From: Dasyornis broadbenti
Lineage: Eukaryota > Chordata > Aves > Passeriformes > Dasyornithidae
NCBI GenBank assembly: GCA_013397935.1
Contig: VZRN01005845.1
Span: forward strand, 63,115 to 127,114
Direction: 5' to 3'
Length of the DNA stretch: 64,000 nucleotides
Shown here: piece after piece, positions 62,816 to 64,000 of the stretch
Layout: every line of letters begins with the position of its first letter
Numbering within the stretch: the stretch's first letter is position 1
Notes under the pieces: model-generated
Database searches by the model: none
What the model was told of the DNA's origin: nothing
The model's input: only the letters and a program-made list of their open reading frames with translations
Made by a program: the position numbers and the translations under genes

Positions 62816-62862
62816 AAGTAAGTAAGTAAGTAAGTAAATAAATAAATAAATAAATAAATAGA
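62816..62862. repeat. (TAAG)n(TAAA)n microsatellite
   Basis: About five copies of taag pass directly into about seven copies of taaa. Confidence 0.95.
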
Positions 62863-64000
62863 TGTATAATGGGAACTCAAGGCTACTAACACAGGTTATG
62901 AAATAAAAATTTCAGAAGTCATCCTTGAGGGTCTGATAAACTGTATCTAGGAAATTTCAAGTTTTCTATAGATGATGCTATTAAATATAGGGGAAAGTTT
63001 AGTGAAGCATTTGAAACTTAAAAATTGCAGACAATGAAGACAGCAATATCTGGACAGAGAAATCCACATCTATTTGCTTTTCCCCAAAGCAAAATTCTCA
63101 CCAAGTCTCTCTCAGTGTTATATATTAGTACCATCAGTCTCTGCAAGCCACAGGAATAAAACATTTGGACTTAAAGATGTAGGAAGACAGCACCGTTTAG
63201 AATATTTACCTCATCCCCTTACTACAGTGATAGGCAATGATCTTTTCTGTAGCTGTAAAAACCATGGATCATTGAACTGAAAAGTCTTATTTTACTTTAA
63301 CTTCAAGGCAGCCTTTCTGGAATTCTTGAAACATTCCTTCAAAATAATTTGAGAAAGAATTAGATTTCTTTAAAAAAAAAAAAAAAAAGAATGTTTGAGC
63401 AATTATAATGTGAAACTGATTAGCACAAGGTGGTATGAAGGCTAAAAGTAAATATCAGTTAAAAAAAAAGAGATCATTTAATGGAGGAAAAGCTCATTTA
63501 ACCCATTTGTTGAACCTCTTATTTGAATGAGTCACCATAGGCTGCTGGAAGCAGAGAGGGTGACTGATGGGTGGGTGCCTATTCCCTAGGCACACGCTCC
63601 TGGCTTTTGCCAGAGACAGGAGAGTGGATCTGAAGTGTCTTTGACCTGTCTAGTGAAGTGTGGCTATTTTTATACACCCAACAGTGTTTAACTGGCTTAT
63701 TTTTATCCAACTGGTGGTCAGACTGACTGAATGAAGATCAATCATTTTGGAAAAAATTATGATGTTCTGAAAGTCCTGTCTTAGATGGATGTCTGGGTAC
63801 AATGCAGGCAAACCCAGTTTATTTGTAAGTTGCATATTTATCATAAAAGCATTAATGTAAATTATATTTTCTGCACAGTTTCTATTTCCATCATCCCATA
63901 TTTTTTTCACACAGGTTTAATGCTTCTTTATTAGGACCCTTTCTGGTTTAATTTGCTTGTAAACTTCTCAGTGTACGTGTGTATGAAAATATGCAGCTCT
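62863..64000. other. Right edge, no gene recognised
   Basis: Unique A/T-rich sequence with A runs near 63371 and 63460. No coding frame is supported. Confidence 0.55.

Noticed and set aside
1..64000. Neighbouring genes expected from human order (TRAT1, MORC1)
   Set aside because: No exon resembling either was recognised, so they were not annotated.

Overview
The window is vertebrate nuclear DNA, most likely from a bird and probably a songbird. The evidence is several 3'-end fragments of CR1 retroposons, several endogenous-retrovirus (ERV) LTRs with the layout typical of avian genomes, and one multi-exon vertebrate gene with canonical GT/AG splice sites. No bacterial-style gene organisation, tRNA, rRNA or CRISPR array was seen.

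Bases 1-8100 hold a decayed class I (gammaretrovirus-like) provirus on the + strand. It has a Cys-rich open frame, a short gag remnant fused by deletion to reverse transcriptase, then RNase H, integrase and env remnants, and a 3' LTR (about 7436-7949). A five-copy minisatellite and a second LTR-like block (8104-8643) follow. No 5' LTR is visible; if it exists it lies left of base 1. Bases 8.6-26 kb are gene-free and carry further LTRs (about 11112-11650, 13918-14733, 25220-25790), an 855-bp LTR-related insert with a 16-bp target duplication (18699-19585), and CR1 fragments.

Bases 26061-59351, minus strand, contain a guanylate-cyclase-activating protein gene of the GUCA1C (GCAP3) type. Exons 2, 3 and 4 are at 32447-32596, 29649-29736 and 26061-26191. 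Upstream lie two different, intact, phase-compatible first exons, at 47384-47572 and 59160-59351. Each starts Met-Gly and supplies its own EF1 region plus the first four residues of the EF2 calcium loop. Only one set of exons 2-4 was seen, so the locus may make two sensor proteins by alternative first exons. This is the most interesting feature of the window. The introns hold a short solo LTR (28102-28472), CR1 pieces, an antisense LTR-like block (49195-49757) and a 19-bp minisatellite (43242-43350). From 59.4 kb to the right edge no gene was recognised.

The GCAP gene should act in photoreceptors, where GCAPs sense calcium and control retinal guanylate cyclase. The rest of the window is mostly retroelement debris and unique noncoding sequence.
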